A DNA stretch of 11,311 nt, from NCBI GenBank assembly GCA_007129635.1, contig SKVE01000627.1, positions 1 through 11,311 on the forward strand, in the 5' to 3' direction. Source of the stretch: Planctomycetaceae bacterium. GTDB taxonomy: Bacteria > Planctomycetota > Planctomycetia > Pirellulales > Pirellulaceae. The translations under genes were made by a program, and so were the position numbers. The notes under the pieces were generated by a model. That model saw only the letters and a program-made list of their open reading frames with translations, was not told the origin of the DNA and searched no databases. Shown piece by piece: positions 1 to 6,891 of this stretch (positions within the stretch are counted from its first letter, which is position 1; each line of letters begins with the position of its first letter).

Positions 1-30
1 CCCCGTGCCCCAGCAGGAAAACAAAAAACA

Positions 31-42
31 GGGTCTGACCCC
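31..42. repeat. Short palindrome gggtc-t-gaccc downstream of hisD
   Basis: The bases gggtctgacccc form a 5-bp inverted repeat around one base and follow an A-rich stretch (17-29). Similar gggtctgacccc strings recur between genes in many environmental bacteria, from general recollection that was not checked here. It may be a fragment of an interspersed repeat. A link to hisD termination is possible but there is no T tract. Confidence 0.3.
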
Positions 43-86
43 AAACCTGATTACCGATGTATCCCTTGTATTCCATCATGGCGCGA

Positions 87-101
87 CCTCGTCCTGCGAG
101 G
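87..101. repeat. Small hairpin past the hisD stop codon
   Basis: Arms cctcg (87-91) and cgagg (97-101) enclose a 5-base loop, 29 bases beyond the hisD stop. A run of eight or more G follows on the plus strand. On the hisD (minus) strand the stem is not followed by a run of T, so it is not a classic intrinsic terminator. It could still help define the hisD mRNA 3' end. Confidence 0.3.
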
Positions 102-129
102 GGGGGGCAGTGCAACGTTGGGGTTGATT

Positions 130-1497
130 CTAGCCTAGCCGGACATCGACGCTGGCGCGGTGGGCGGTCAGGCCTTCGATGTCGGCCAGGCGTTGGACAT
201 CGGCGGCGTCGTGACGCAAGGCTTCGGCCGTGTAGGCGATGACGCTGTGGGCTCGTAGGAAATCGTTGGCCGACAGACCCGAAGCCCAGCGTGCGGTTCC
301 GCCGGTGGGCAGGACATGCGACGGACCGGCAACGTAATCGCCCAGCGATACGGGTGTGAAGTTGCCCAGGAACGAAGCGCCGGCGTGATGGATCTTCTCC
401 AGCAGCTCTTCGGCGTTGTCCGTCGCGATGTGGAGATGCTCGGGCGCAATCTGGTCCGTCAAGCGGCAAGCTTCTTCGGCATCCCGTACCAAGATCAGGC
501 ATCCGAACTCCTGTAGGCTCTGCACCGTCAGTTCGGATCGAGACAACTGGGCCACCTGCCGCTCCAGCTCGGCCGCCGTCGCCTCCAGCACCTCGCGGCT
601 CCAGGTGATCAAGATGCTGGCCCCCGGCGAGTGTTCGGCTTGCGCCAGCAGGTCGGCGGCCGTAAAGTCGGGGCGAGTCGATTGGTCGGCGATCACGACC
701 ACTTCGCTGGGGCCGGCGATCGAATCGATATCTACCTGGCCGTACACATGCTGTTTGGCCAGCGCCACGAACAGGTTGCCCGGCCCGACGATCTTATCGA
801 CCGGCTTCAGGCCCTGGATGCCATACGCCAGAGCGGCCACCGCTTGAGCTCCGCCGATCCGGTACACTTCCTGGATGCCCAGTTCGTGGCACGTGGCCAG
901 TACGTCGGGATGGTTGGCCCCGTAGGCGGTCGGCGGGGCCACGACAGCGATCTGTCGCACGCCGGCGGCCATGGCCGGCACCGCCGCCATCAATACGGTC
1001 GATGGATACGCCGCCGCTCCGCCCGGTACGCAGACGCCCACTCGTTGAAGTGGAACGTAACGCTGGCGCAAAGTGACCCCGTGGGACCGGGTGACCTGGA
1101 CATCCTGATGCAGGATGGCGGTCTGAAACTCCATGATGTTGTCGCGGATGCGCCGCACCGTCTCCAACAATTCGGGGGCTGCCCGGCGGTGGGCCGCGGC
1201 CATCTCGTCCGGGCTGACCCGCAACGTCTGGGCGCTCAGTTGCGCGTCGTCCAGTTGCGCGGTGTAACGCAGGACGGCGGCCAATCCCTCGCGACGCACG
1301 TCGCCGCAAATCCGCTGGACGACCTGCTGAGGCGGCAGGGGCTCGCCAAACACATCGATCGTCTTCTGCCGACCACGCTCGCTGACCACGTCGCCACGCG
1401 GGCTGAGCTTATCGCGCAGCGCATCCAACGCCTGCTGCACGTTATCCTGACTTGTGTCGATGCGAGAGATTCGAAGGCTCTGGTTCCCAGTCATCAC
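130..1497 (-). CDS. hisD: Histidinol dehydrogenase (HisD)
   Basis: This enzyme catalyses the last two steps of histidine synthesis in the cytoplasm, the NAD-dependent four-electron oxidation of L-histidinol to L-histidine, using zinc. The 455-residue product is close to the usual length (about 430-440), with a slightly longer N-terminus. Seen directly: the [14 protein letters not shown] and KIVGPGN blocks (about 213-241), [10 protein letters not shown] (258-267), QAEH with the predicted zinc ligands Gln286 and His289, PEHLH with the catalytic pair Glu353-His354, [10 protein letters not shown] with zinc ligand Asp387, and LTAHRASV with zinc ligand His446. These keep the spacing of E. coli Gln259, His262, Glu326/His327, Asp360 and His419 with a constant offset of 27. 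The start is GTG at 1497 followed directly by ATG at 1494. A GAGGAA motif lies 9 bases before the GTG. No other his gene is in view, so it seems to stand alone, divergent from the phosphatase gene. Confidence 0.97.
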   Translation of the reverse strand: MMTGNQSLRISRIDTSQDNVQQALDALRDKLSPRGDVVSERGRQKTIDVFGEPLPPQQVVQRICGDVRREGLAAVLRYTAQLDDAQLSAQTLRVSPDEMAAAHRRAAPELLETVRRIRDNIMEFQTAILHQDVQVTRSHGVTLRQRYVPLQRVGVCVPGGAAAYPSTVLMAAVPAMAAGVRQIAVVAPPTAYGANHPDVLATCHELGIQEVYRIGGAQAVAALAYGIQGLKPVDKIVGPGNLFVALAKQHVYGQVDIDSIAGPSEVVVIADQSTRPDFTAADLLAQAEHSPGASILITWSREVLEATAAELERQVAQLSRSELTVQSLQEFGCLILVRDAEEACRLTDQIAPEHLHIATDNAEELLEKIHHAGASFLGNFTPVSLGDYVAGPSHVLPTGGTARWASGLSANDFLRAHSVIAYTAEALRHDAADVQRLADIEGLTAHRASVDVRLG

Positions 1498-1506
1498 AGT
1501 GTGTCG

Positions 1507-1512
1507 TTCCTC
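1507..1512 (-). promoter_or_regulatory. Ribosome binding site of hisD
   Basis: On the minus strand this reads GAGGAA, 9 bases before the GTG start and 12 before the adjacent ATG. The spacing slightly favours GTG, but either codon would work. No convincing -35/-10 pair was found just upstream. An AT-rich stretch at about 1517-1530 could hold a -10 element. Confidence 0.6.
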
Positions 1513-1672
1513 AGGTAGATAATTTCAAGCAGCGCGACCAACCGTTTATTCTGGCCTGTGGGGCTTTGCTTGGAAAGCCGGGAGTCCCGTCCAAAACGCG
1601 GCAGACGGCGTCCACACCTTCACGTGTCGTTTTCGAGGCTGAAACTGCCCCTACGGAACGCGGTTTCCTGAC

Positions 1673-1687
1673 GCGGCCTCCGGCCGC
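1673..1687. repeat. GC-rich hairpin
   Basis: Perfect 6-bp arms gcggcc (1673-1678) and ggccgc (1682-1687) enclose a 3-base loop. It lies 7 bases before the larger inverted repeat at 1695-1748, so the two may form one structured element. Confidence 0.5.
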
Positions 1688-1694
1688 AACCAAC

Positions 1695-1748
1695 GTAGGT
1701 TGGGTCTCCGACCCGACCCGACCCGGTCGGGACGGAGTCCCAACCTAC
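1695..1748. repeat. 24-bp near-perfect inverted repeat, 6-base loop
   Basis: The left arm (1695-1718, beginning gtaggttggg) and right arm (1725-1748, ending cccaacctac) are complementary over 24 bp with two mismatches, around a loop of six bases (cgaccc). The stem carries tandem cgaccc units. Similar gtaggttggg elements appear between genes in planctomycete genomes, from general recollection only. It is a candidate interspersed palindromic (REP-like) repeat. As RNA it would form a very stable hairpin. No T tract follows on either strand, so an ordinary terminator role is unlikely. Confidence 0.7.
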
Positions 1749-1884
1749 AAAGATGTCCTACTGGTGAAGATGCTAAAGAACGACTCACGCCCACCTTTCG
1801 AGGGAACTGGCAGGGGCCTCGTCAACCGCGTACCATCCAGACCGGTGAAGCGAAGCCGAGGAGCGTTCCATGCCACTTTCGCCC

Positions 1885-1904
1885 CCGCCGAGCTTGCTCG
1901 GCGG
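1885..1904. repeat. Hairpin repeat, copy 1 (gagcttgctc core)
   Basis: Perfect 8-bp arms ccgccgag (1885-1892) and ctcggcgg (1897-1904) enclose the loop cttg. It is the first of three related hairpins in this gap, with core start positions at 1890, 1958 and 2024. Confidence 0.65.
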
Positions 1905-1947
1905 TGCGGTGATTCTGCACTATAGCGGGCAAATCCCGATGTTTTCC

Positions 1948-1976
1948 GCTCCCCGGCGAGCTTGCTCGGTGGGAGC
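1948..1976. repeat. Hairpin repeat, copy 2 (gagcttgctc core)
   Basis: It shares the core gagcttgctcgg with copy 1 and has outer arms gctccc (1948-1953) and gggagc (1971-1976). The inner arms are imperfect. The core begins 68 bases after that of copy 1, but the sequence between copies is not repeated, so this is a dispersed motif and not a tandem array. Confidence 0.55.
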
Positions 1977-2015
1977 AATGGTTGGAGCTTCGCGCCCCAA
2001 GTAACCGAATCATGC

Positions 2016-2041
2016 GCTCCACCGAGCGAGCTCGGCGGGGG
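2016..2041. repeat. Hairpin repeat, copy 3 (variant core)
   Basis: The bases ccaccgagcgagctcggcgg form arms around gagcgagctc. Read on the minus strand, the copy matches the cccccgccgag start of copy 1 and the ctcggtgg end of copy 2, so it looks like an inverted copy of the same element. Its core begins 66 bases after that of copy 2. Confidence 0.55.
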
Positions 2042-2117
2042 CAACGCGCAACTTCAAAGACTTTGGGCGAACCCTTCCTCGGCAACTTACGCGGTGGCGT
2101 GCCGCTGGCGGCCGCGC

Positions 2118-2271
2118 GGTGCGCGGCGTTTGTTGGAGAGTTGGAACGAGAACCTGCGACCGGGACTGCCGCTGCCACGTCTCCCCCCTGTGGTTGACCG
2201 AGGACTTTGCGATCCCGCTGGACCTGGAAGCCAGCTACGAACAGAGTTGTCGCGACCTGCGGATCGCCTGA
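2118..2271 (+). pseudogene. C-terminal remnant of an unidentified protein, frameshifted
   Basis: Two adjacent frames join into one plausible protein end. The frame covering 2130-2186 reads LLESWNENLRPGLPLPRLP. The frame from 2188 continues LWLTEDFAIPLDLEASYEQS and then CRDLRIA before a TGA at 2269-2271. The switch lies in a run of six C (2183-2188) and needs removal of one base. The PLPRLPLWL...PLDLE...DLRIA pattern resembles the C-termini of DUF4058-like proteins common in planctomycetes and cyanobacteria, but this family call is tentative and made from memory. No N-terminal part is visible upstream, where repeats begin, so it looks like a decayed fragment. A sequencing error in the C run would not restore a full gene. 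Confidence 0.42.
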
Positions 2272-2341
2272 TCCCCGAGAGCATCCGGTTTCCGGTTTTC
2301 GTCGAGCGACGCCCAGTACCGGACAAGCTGCAGATACTGTC

Positions 2342-2370
2342 TTGTGTCGTGCGGAGAAACGGTCGATAAT
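2342..2370 (+). promoter_or_regulatory. Candidate sigma70-like promoter of the phosphatase gene
   Basis: A -35-like TTGTGT (2342-2347) and a -10-like GATAAT (2365-2370, five of six consensus bases) are separated by 17 bases. Transcription would start near 2377, giving a leader of about 42 bases to the ATG at 2419 or 93 bases to the ATG at 2470. The element overlaps the GTG at 2344, the longest possible start, which argues against that start. Planctomycete promoters are poorly defined, so this is a candidate only. Confidence 0.4.
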
Positions 2371-2418
2371 CATGCCACGGCAGGTTTCGTTCCTGGCAGC
2401 GGCACCCGACGTGCTGGC

Positions 2419-3378
2419 ATGGATTCGTTTTCATTATCTCCCATCCGTAGCTCGACCGGTTTTTCAGTCATGCTATTTTCACATCGAACCTTTTGGCTAC
2501 CGAAAGACATCCAGGAGCCTCAGGGGTATGAAGATGCCTTCCACGTCGACGAACTTCAGGGCCGTGCGGCGATCTGCGATGGAGTCTCCACATCGCTGTT
2601 TTCCGGTCGATGGGCCTCGATCCTAGCAAAATCTGCTGTGAACAACCCTCCCAACGTGAGGGACCCTGCAGCCTTGGACCAGTGGCTCAAGCAGCAGCGC
2701 GAGGCCTGGGCGGCGTCGATCGACGAGCACGCGTTGGCTTGGCATCAGAAGCCGAAGTTGCTGGAAGGGGCAGGAACGACGCTCCTTTGGGTGGAAATCA
2801 CCAGCTCGGACTCGGCGGACAACACGGAACGTCCCAAGCGATTGCGTTGTTATTCGATCGGGGACTGTTGCCTGTTCCACATTCGGGCCAATCAGGTTTT
2901 GGAGACATTTCCGCTACAGGACAGCGCCCGATTCGATGAGAACCCGCAGGTTCTGCGCAGTGTGCTGAAGCGATCCGAGCGGATCGAATTCGAGGCCATG
3001 GAGACTTTCTGCCATCCGGGGGACTTGGTGATCTTGGCCAGCGACGCGGTCGCCAGTTGGACGATGCGGCAGATCGAAGCGGGAGTCGACGTCGATTGGC
3101 AGGCTTATTGGCAGCTATCCCAGGAGGATTGGCAGCAGTGGACGGTCGAGTTGCGGCAGGATCATCAGATTCGCTATGACGATTCCACCGTCATCCTGCT
3201 GCGGATCAGCGGGGAAACGCGACGGGATGGTCCCTCGTCGGCTCGAACGGGCGAGCGGTTTCTGGAACAAGCGGACACGGCGGTTCGCGGAGCGCTGAAG
3301 TCGTTCAAGGGGGGATTGCGGCGCGGGTTGAAGGATCTGGCAGACAGCAAGTGGTTGACGGATGACCGTCCCAAATGA
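2419..3378 (+). CDS. PP2C-like (PPM family) protein phosphatase
   Basis: This is probably a cytoplasmic metal-dependent Ser/Thr protein phosphatase. Counting from the ATG at 2419 (319 residues), the PPM landmarks appear in order: YEDAF near 37-41, ICDGVSTS at 52-59 with metal-binding Asp54, GAGTTLL at 117-123, YSIGDCCLF at 145-153, LASDAV at 206-211 with Asp209, and YDDSTVILL at 253-261 with Asp254/255. The classic DGxG and GDS motifs are altered to DGV and GDC, so activity is likely but not certain. A charged C-terminal tail of about 50 residues follows the domain and has no membrane segment. The start is uncertain: GTG 2344 overlaps a candidate promoter, ATG 2419 was chosen, and ATG 2470 (beginning MLFSHRTFWLP) is also plausible. 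None has a clear Shine-Dalgarno. It heads the plus-strand gene set and may dephosphorylate one of the downstream products or a distant kinase target. Confidence 0.8.
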   Translation: MDSFSLSPIRSSTGFSVMLFSHRTFWLPKDIQEPQGYEDAFHVDELQGRAAICDGVSTSLFSGRWASILAKSAVNNPPNVRDPAALDQWLKQQREAWAASIDEHALAWHQKPKLLEGAGTTLLWVEITSSDSADNTERPKRLRCYSIGDCCLFHIRANQVLETFPLQDSARFDENPQVLRSVLKRSERIEFEAMETFCHPGDLVILASDAVASWTMRQIEAGVDVDWQAYWQLSQEDWQQWTVELRQDHQIRYDDSTVILLRISGETRRDGPSSARTGERFLEQADTAVRGALKSFKGGLRRGLKDLADSKWLTDDRPK

Positions 3379-3568
3379 GTACAAATGGCGGGTGAAAGCG
3401 TTAGTCTTGAAGCGGTGATCGTGCGGACGGCGGCGGTCGCATGGATCATGGCTGATGGCGGGAATGACGCCTGGGCAGGTTGATGCTAACCGTTGGGGCG
3501 TTTAGACTTGTGTAAGGACGCGGCGAATTGGTACCAGTTCGTCTCGGGCATGAATCCATGGAACAAGC

Positions 3569-3576
3569 GGGGGGAG
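3569..3576 (+). promoter_or_regulatory. Ribosome binding site of the membrane protein gene
   Basis: GGGGGGAG ends 6 bases before the ATG at 3583 and is the strongest Shine-Dalgarno-like site in the window. It supports this start. It also lies inside a possible 9-codon leader frame, ATG at 3550 to TAG at 3577-3579 (MNPWNKRGE). Confidence 0.6.
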
Positions 3577-3582
3577 TAGAGG

Positions 3583-6500
3583 ATGAGCAAGCCTCTCTTT
3601 TATGTAGATCTTTCCGAGGATGCTCGGGATTATCGGCACACGGCACTCGAACCGGGTCTGCCGCTGTTGGACCGCCAGGGCGTCAACTTCCAGATCCTCC
3701 GCAAATGGTTGGGCGATGTGGTCGCTGAACCCGAATGGCGGAATCAGGATACGGTGGCCTTCTACATGGTCGACGAAGACCGCGGTCGATTGGAGGAGGT
3801 CGATTGTCAACCGGTCACTCGCGTCGAGTTGGAAAAACGGTTCGCCAAGGATCTGGACGCGATTCGGGCTCGAATGAAGAAAATCAAGCCGGAATCGTCG
3901 ACGGAGCAGATGGTGCATCGGATTTTGAAGAAGAGCTTGGCGGAACAGACGAACGATCTGGATAACAGTGATTTTGATTCCTTCTTTTTCAAATGCCGGG
4001 CCAGCAACGAGGACTGGCGTTTGGTGTGGTGCTGTGGCTATCAGCGGATGGACCTCGAACCGCTGAAGGCTCGTCTGTGGAACACGCCGGACGGCGAATA
4101 TCTGGGAGTCCGACCGCCGTTGCAGGGAGGTCGCGTCAAGCGGCGAAAACGCACGGGCCCACTGGACGTGCTGATGTCGCCCTGGGTGGCCATCGCATTG
4201 ATCCTGCTGGTCGCCGCGTTTTTCATCGCTTTCCGACCCAAGCTGGTCGTCAGCCCCACGCAATGGGCTGGTCCTTTGGGCAGCCAGATCGAATATCGCG
4301 TCGAAGACCATCGTTGGTTCTTTTTCCGCAACGATGTGACGCCGCGCGCGGCGGCTCAATCACACGACCCGCGTGTGCTGGAATTCGGGCGTGACGGGGT
4401 TGCGGAGGCGACGGGCGTCGGCAAGACGTTCGTTTCGTTCCGTGTGGGCAATCGCATCGTCGATTCCTTGGTCGAGGTGGGACCGCCCAAGATCCCCGAC
4501 CAATTGATTATCGAACCCGGCGAGGACGTTCGGGTTGCGGTCGGATCGACTCGCCAACTGAAAGCGTTGGGCAAGTACGAAGATGGCAGCCAGGCTGATC
4601 TGACCCGATATGTGACGTGGGGCGGATCGGATTCGCAGTTGCTGCGGGTTTACGGCACAGATACCCAGCGGGAACGCAAGGGATTGATCGAGGGCGTCGG
4701 GGTTGGGCAGGGCCGAGTGACCGCGACGTTTGCGACGGCCGATGCGCCGCTGGACGTCGAGCCGGTAGCAGCCCAGATCGATGTGCAGGTGATGCTGGCC
4801 GATTTCACGACCTTGGCCGTCACCTTACAGCCCGAGACGTTTTCGGTCGGGCAGAGCAGCCGAGTGGAAGTCGAGGGGATCGACAAGGATAACCAGCGTC
4901 ATCGCTTGACGGGCGCTTCGATGTTGAGCGTCCGGGTCGACCCGACCAATCTGGCCGCCGTGGACGGCGACTACCTGGTCGGCCGCAGCGAGGGTAAAGG
5001 CGAGGTAAAAGTCGCATACGGCGACCTGGATCGTACGGTTCCGTTCACCATCGCCGGCCGGATGTTGGACGAGGATGTCTTTCTGGTCTCGCCGACCCGC
5101 ATCGAAGACGCCGTGGTTTACGAGCTGATCGGACTGAACGTAACGACGGGCAGCGACCTGCCCATCACGGCCACTTCGGCCAACCCGGAGGTCGTCGAGG
5201 TATTTCGGACGGAGGACGAGAATGTCGGCTACGAAGTCTGGCTGGCGGCTCGACGCGCGGGAGATGCCGAGGTGACCGTATCGCAGGGCAACCGATCGCA
5301 GCTTGTCCATGTGACCGTCACCGGCCAGTTGATCGACCGCATCGATTTCGTTCCGGAACTGTACTCGTTGCGGATGGGTGAATCGACGGATGTCAATCTG
5401 GTGGGGATCACCCGAGACGACCGGCGTCGGATCAGGGTGGCGCCCGATGCGTTAATCTGGGAGCGGCAACCTCGCGGAGAAAACGTCTACATCGACAAAC
5501 GTCTGTTGCGACTACGAGGACTGGAGGCGACCGACGAGGTGGGCCAGCCGATGCGTGTGGCCTTGGGGAGGACCGATCTGACCGCCGCCGGCACGGTGGT
5601 GGTTCGCGGTGGCGATATGTTTGCTTGGCTCGAAGCCGAAAATGCTTTCGGAGTCCACCCACCCGTTCCGGCTCGCGGTCGCTACATCGATGCGGGCAGC
5701 TACCTGGGCAGCGACGTCCTGATGTACGACAACACGCGAGGCCTGATTGTGGGAACGGATGTGGACCCCTTCTCGCCGTTGGGGATCGTCCCACGGGGCT
5801 CGCAGATCGTCGAAGTGAACGGAGTCGCGCTGGACCAGATGAGTCCGGACGAGTTAGCCGCCTATTTTCGCACTCGGCGAGTGGGCGAAGGGGACGTGAT
5901 CCGTTACCGCAGCCGCGACGGATTGCTGGGCACCGTATTGCTGGGCGATCGCGTCGGCGTGGTCCGAGATTTCCGGTTGCTGGACGTGCTGTCCACCAAC
6001 GTGACGCCGGACGCTTTCGATGCCGATCTGCGGATGTATTTGCGGCAACCCGGTGAATACCGGCTGACCGACGCGTCCGGAACGCCGCTTAGCGATTGGT
6101 CGGTCTATCCTCAAGACGCCACGCCGTTGATCAGTCTGTCCGGCGTCCCCCGCACTGCGGACGATGATTACGAATGGTACGTCGAGCGGCGGATCGGCGA
6201 TTCGGTGCGCCGTTTCCAGGTGCCGTTCAAATTAGAGCCCGAGCGCGCGGCGGAGCGTGTCATCCGGCCCGTCGACGACGATCCGGAGTATGAGTATCTC
6301 GACCAACCCGACGGCACGCGAAAGCGCGTCCGGCGAACCATCCGCACGATTCGCCGCCCGGCCGGCGATTCCAGCTCGTCGGTCATTCGCTCCCCGGATG
6401 GCGGGTTAGCGGCCAGTCCCGGCCCATCACCCAGTGGCTCGCCCGCGGCCGGTTCTCCCGCTCCAGCACCTGGCTCCCCCGCTCCAGCACCGCCCGCCCC

Positions 6501-6891
6501 AGGCTCGCCGAACCCAGCGCCCCCCGCACCGGGCGCGCCGAACCCCGCACCGGCTCCGCCCGCCGATCCCGCTGCCAAACCGGCGACACCGCCGGCAGAC
6601 CAACCGACGCCAGGCAAACCTACGCCAGGCAAACCTAAGTCGCCCGATGCGAGTCCACCAGCCTCGCCGGCCGACGTGGCGCGAAAACCGGACAGTCCAC
6701 CGCCCGCTCAGGGCACCGCGCAGCCAGCCGGGGCCTCCCCCGCGAAGCCTGGGATGACGGGCTCGCCGACCGGTGGTACGGTTGCTGGCAAAACGGCTGC
6801 TGGCAGTTCGGAAGCGTCGCAGCCCGAGCCAAAGAGTGGCAGCGGGTTGCTAGATGCTTTGAGGGACTTCAATCGCCAACGACGCAACTGA
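3583..6891 (+). CDS. Single-pass membrane protein with Big2-like, PDZ and Pro/Ala-rich regions
   Basis: This is a 1102-residue protein with no recognised overall family. Residues 1-199 form a soluble domain of unknown type, with no signal peptide, ending in the basic stretch VKRRKR (about 185-190). One membrane segment follows at about 200-217 (WVAIALILLVAAFFIAF). The positive-inside rule puts the N-terminus in the cytoplasm and the rest outside the inner membrane. The outer part has about four Big2/Ig-like repeats (roughly 305-402, 410-492, 496-580, 585-676), the first with the typical LIIEPGEDVRVAVGSTRQL opening. A PDZ-like domain lies at about 700-790 (GLIVGTDVDPFSPLGIVPRG, then QIVEVNGVALDQM). 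A Pro/Ala-rich linker at about 940-1060 is followed by a short amphipathic end (LLDALRDFNRQRRN). No catalytic motif was seen, so a sensing, scaffolding or anchoring role is inferred. It sits between a phosphatase gene and the SrfC/SrfB pair. Confidence 0.85.
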   Translation: MSKPLFYVDLSEDARDYRHTALEPGLPLLDRQGVNFQILRKWLGDVVAEPEWRNQDTVAFYMVDEDRGRLEEVDCQPVTRVELEKRFAKDLDAIRARMKKIKPESSTEQMVHRILKKSLAEQTNDLDNSDFDSFFFKCRASNEDWRLVWCCGYQRMDLEPLKARLWNTPDGEYLGVRPPLQGGRVKRRKRTGPLDVLMSPWVAIALILLVAAFFIAFRPKLVVSPTQWAGPLGSQIEYRVEDHRWFFFRNDVTPRAAAQSHDPRVLEFGRDGVAEATGVGKTFVSFRVGNRIVDSLVEVGPPKIPDQLIIEPGEDVRVAVGSTRQLKALGKYEDGSQADLTRYVTWGGSDSQLLRVYGTDTQRERKGLIEGVGVGQGRVTATFATADAPLDVEPVAAQIDVQVMLADFTTLAVTLQPETFSVGQSSRVEVEGIDKDNQRHRLTGASMLSVRVDPTNLAAVDGDYLVGRSEGKGEVKVAYGDLDRTVPFTIAGRMLDEDVFLVSPTRIEDAVVYELIGLNVTTGSDLPITATSANPEVVEVFRTEDENVGYEVWLAARRAGDAEVTVSQGNRSQLVHVTVTGQLIDRIDFVPELYSLRMGESTDVNLVGITRDDRRRIRVAPDALIWERQPRGENVYIDKRLLRLRGLEATDEVGQPMRVALGRTDLTAAGTVVVRGGDMFAWLEAENAFGVHPPVPARGRYIDAGSYLGSDVLMYDNTRGLIVGTDVDPFSPLGIVPRGSQIVEVNGVALDQMSPDELAAYFRTRRVGEGDVIRYRSRDGLLGTVLLGDRVGVVRDFRLLDVLSTNVTPDAFDADLRMYLRQPGEYRLTDASGTPLSDWSVYPQDATPLISLSGVPRTADDDYEWYVERRIGDSVRRFQVPFKLEPERAAERVIRPVDDDPEYEYLDQPDGTRKRVRRTIRTIRRPAGDSSSSVIRSPDGGLAASPGPSPSGSPAAGSPAPAPGSPAPAPPAPGSPNPAPPAPGAPNPAPAPPADPAAKPATPPADQPTPGKPTPGKPKSPDASPPASPADVARKPDSPPPAQGTAQPAGASPAKPGMTGSPTGGTVAGKTAAGSSEASQPEPKSGSGLLDALRDFNRQRRN
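6434..6560 (+). repeat. Degenerate 21-bp repeats coding for GSPAPAP units
   Basis: Within the membrane protein gene, cccgctccagcacc occurs at 6457-6470 and again at 6478-6491, a 21-base period equal to seven residues. Further degenerate units give GSPNPAP and GAPNPAP. The tract likely encodes an extended flexible linker and may vary in length between strains by slippage. Confidence 0.75.
6607..6636 (+). repeat. Perfect 15-bp tandem duplication (TPGKP twice)
   Basis: The unit acgccaggcaaacct occurs twice with no gap (6607-6621 and 6622-6636), coding for TPGKPTPGKP in the Pro-rich linker. Full identity at the DNA level, including wobble bases, suggests a recent duplication. Confidence 0.9.

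Larger units (their letters stand above)
1498..2117. other. Gap without a supported gene between hisD and a gene remnant
   Basis: Apart from the hairpins listed separately and the hisD leader, nothing here was recognised. Open frames across it on both strands are rich in Pro, Arg, Gly and Ser, lack known motifs and cross the inverted repeats, so they are taken as chance. The repeat density suggests a tolerant, non-coding insertion region. Confidence 0.6.

Noticed and set aside
87..101. Intrinsic terminator for hisD
   Set aside because: The stem is only 5 bp and no T run follows on the minus strand, so it is listed only as a hairpin.
631..1518. 295-codon open frame on the plus strand
   Set aside because: Antisense to hisD, whose active-site residues are all present.
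1885..2041. CRISPR array
   Set aside because: Only three hairpin copies with imperfect identity and one inverted; spacers of about 45 bases are not flanked by identical repeats and no cas gene is in view.
1452..2373. Several open frames of 70-183 codons on both strands between hisD and the phosphatase gene
   Set aside because: They cross inverted repeats, have biased Pro/Arg/Ser composition and no motif. Only the short joined peptide ending at 2271 looked protein-like.
3385..3483. 32-codon frame just after the phosphatase gene (MAGESVSLEAVIV…)
   Set aside because: No ribosome site and no known motif; not distinguishable from chance.
3502..4359. 285-codon open frame on the minus strand
   Set aside because: It overlaps the start of the membrane protein gene, which has a ribosome site and a clear domain layout.
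3583..6891. SrfA homologue
   Set aside because: Although it lies upstream of the SrfC/SrfB pair, its length and Big2/PDZ layout do not match what I know of SrfA, so the name was not used.
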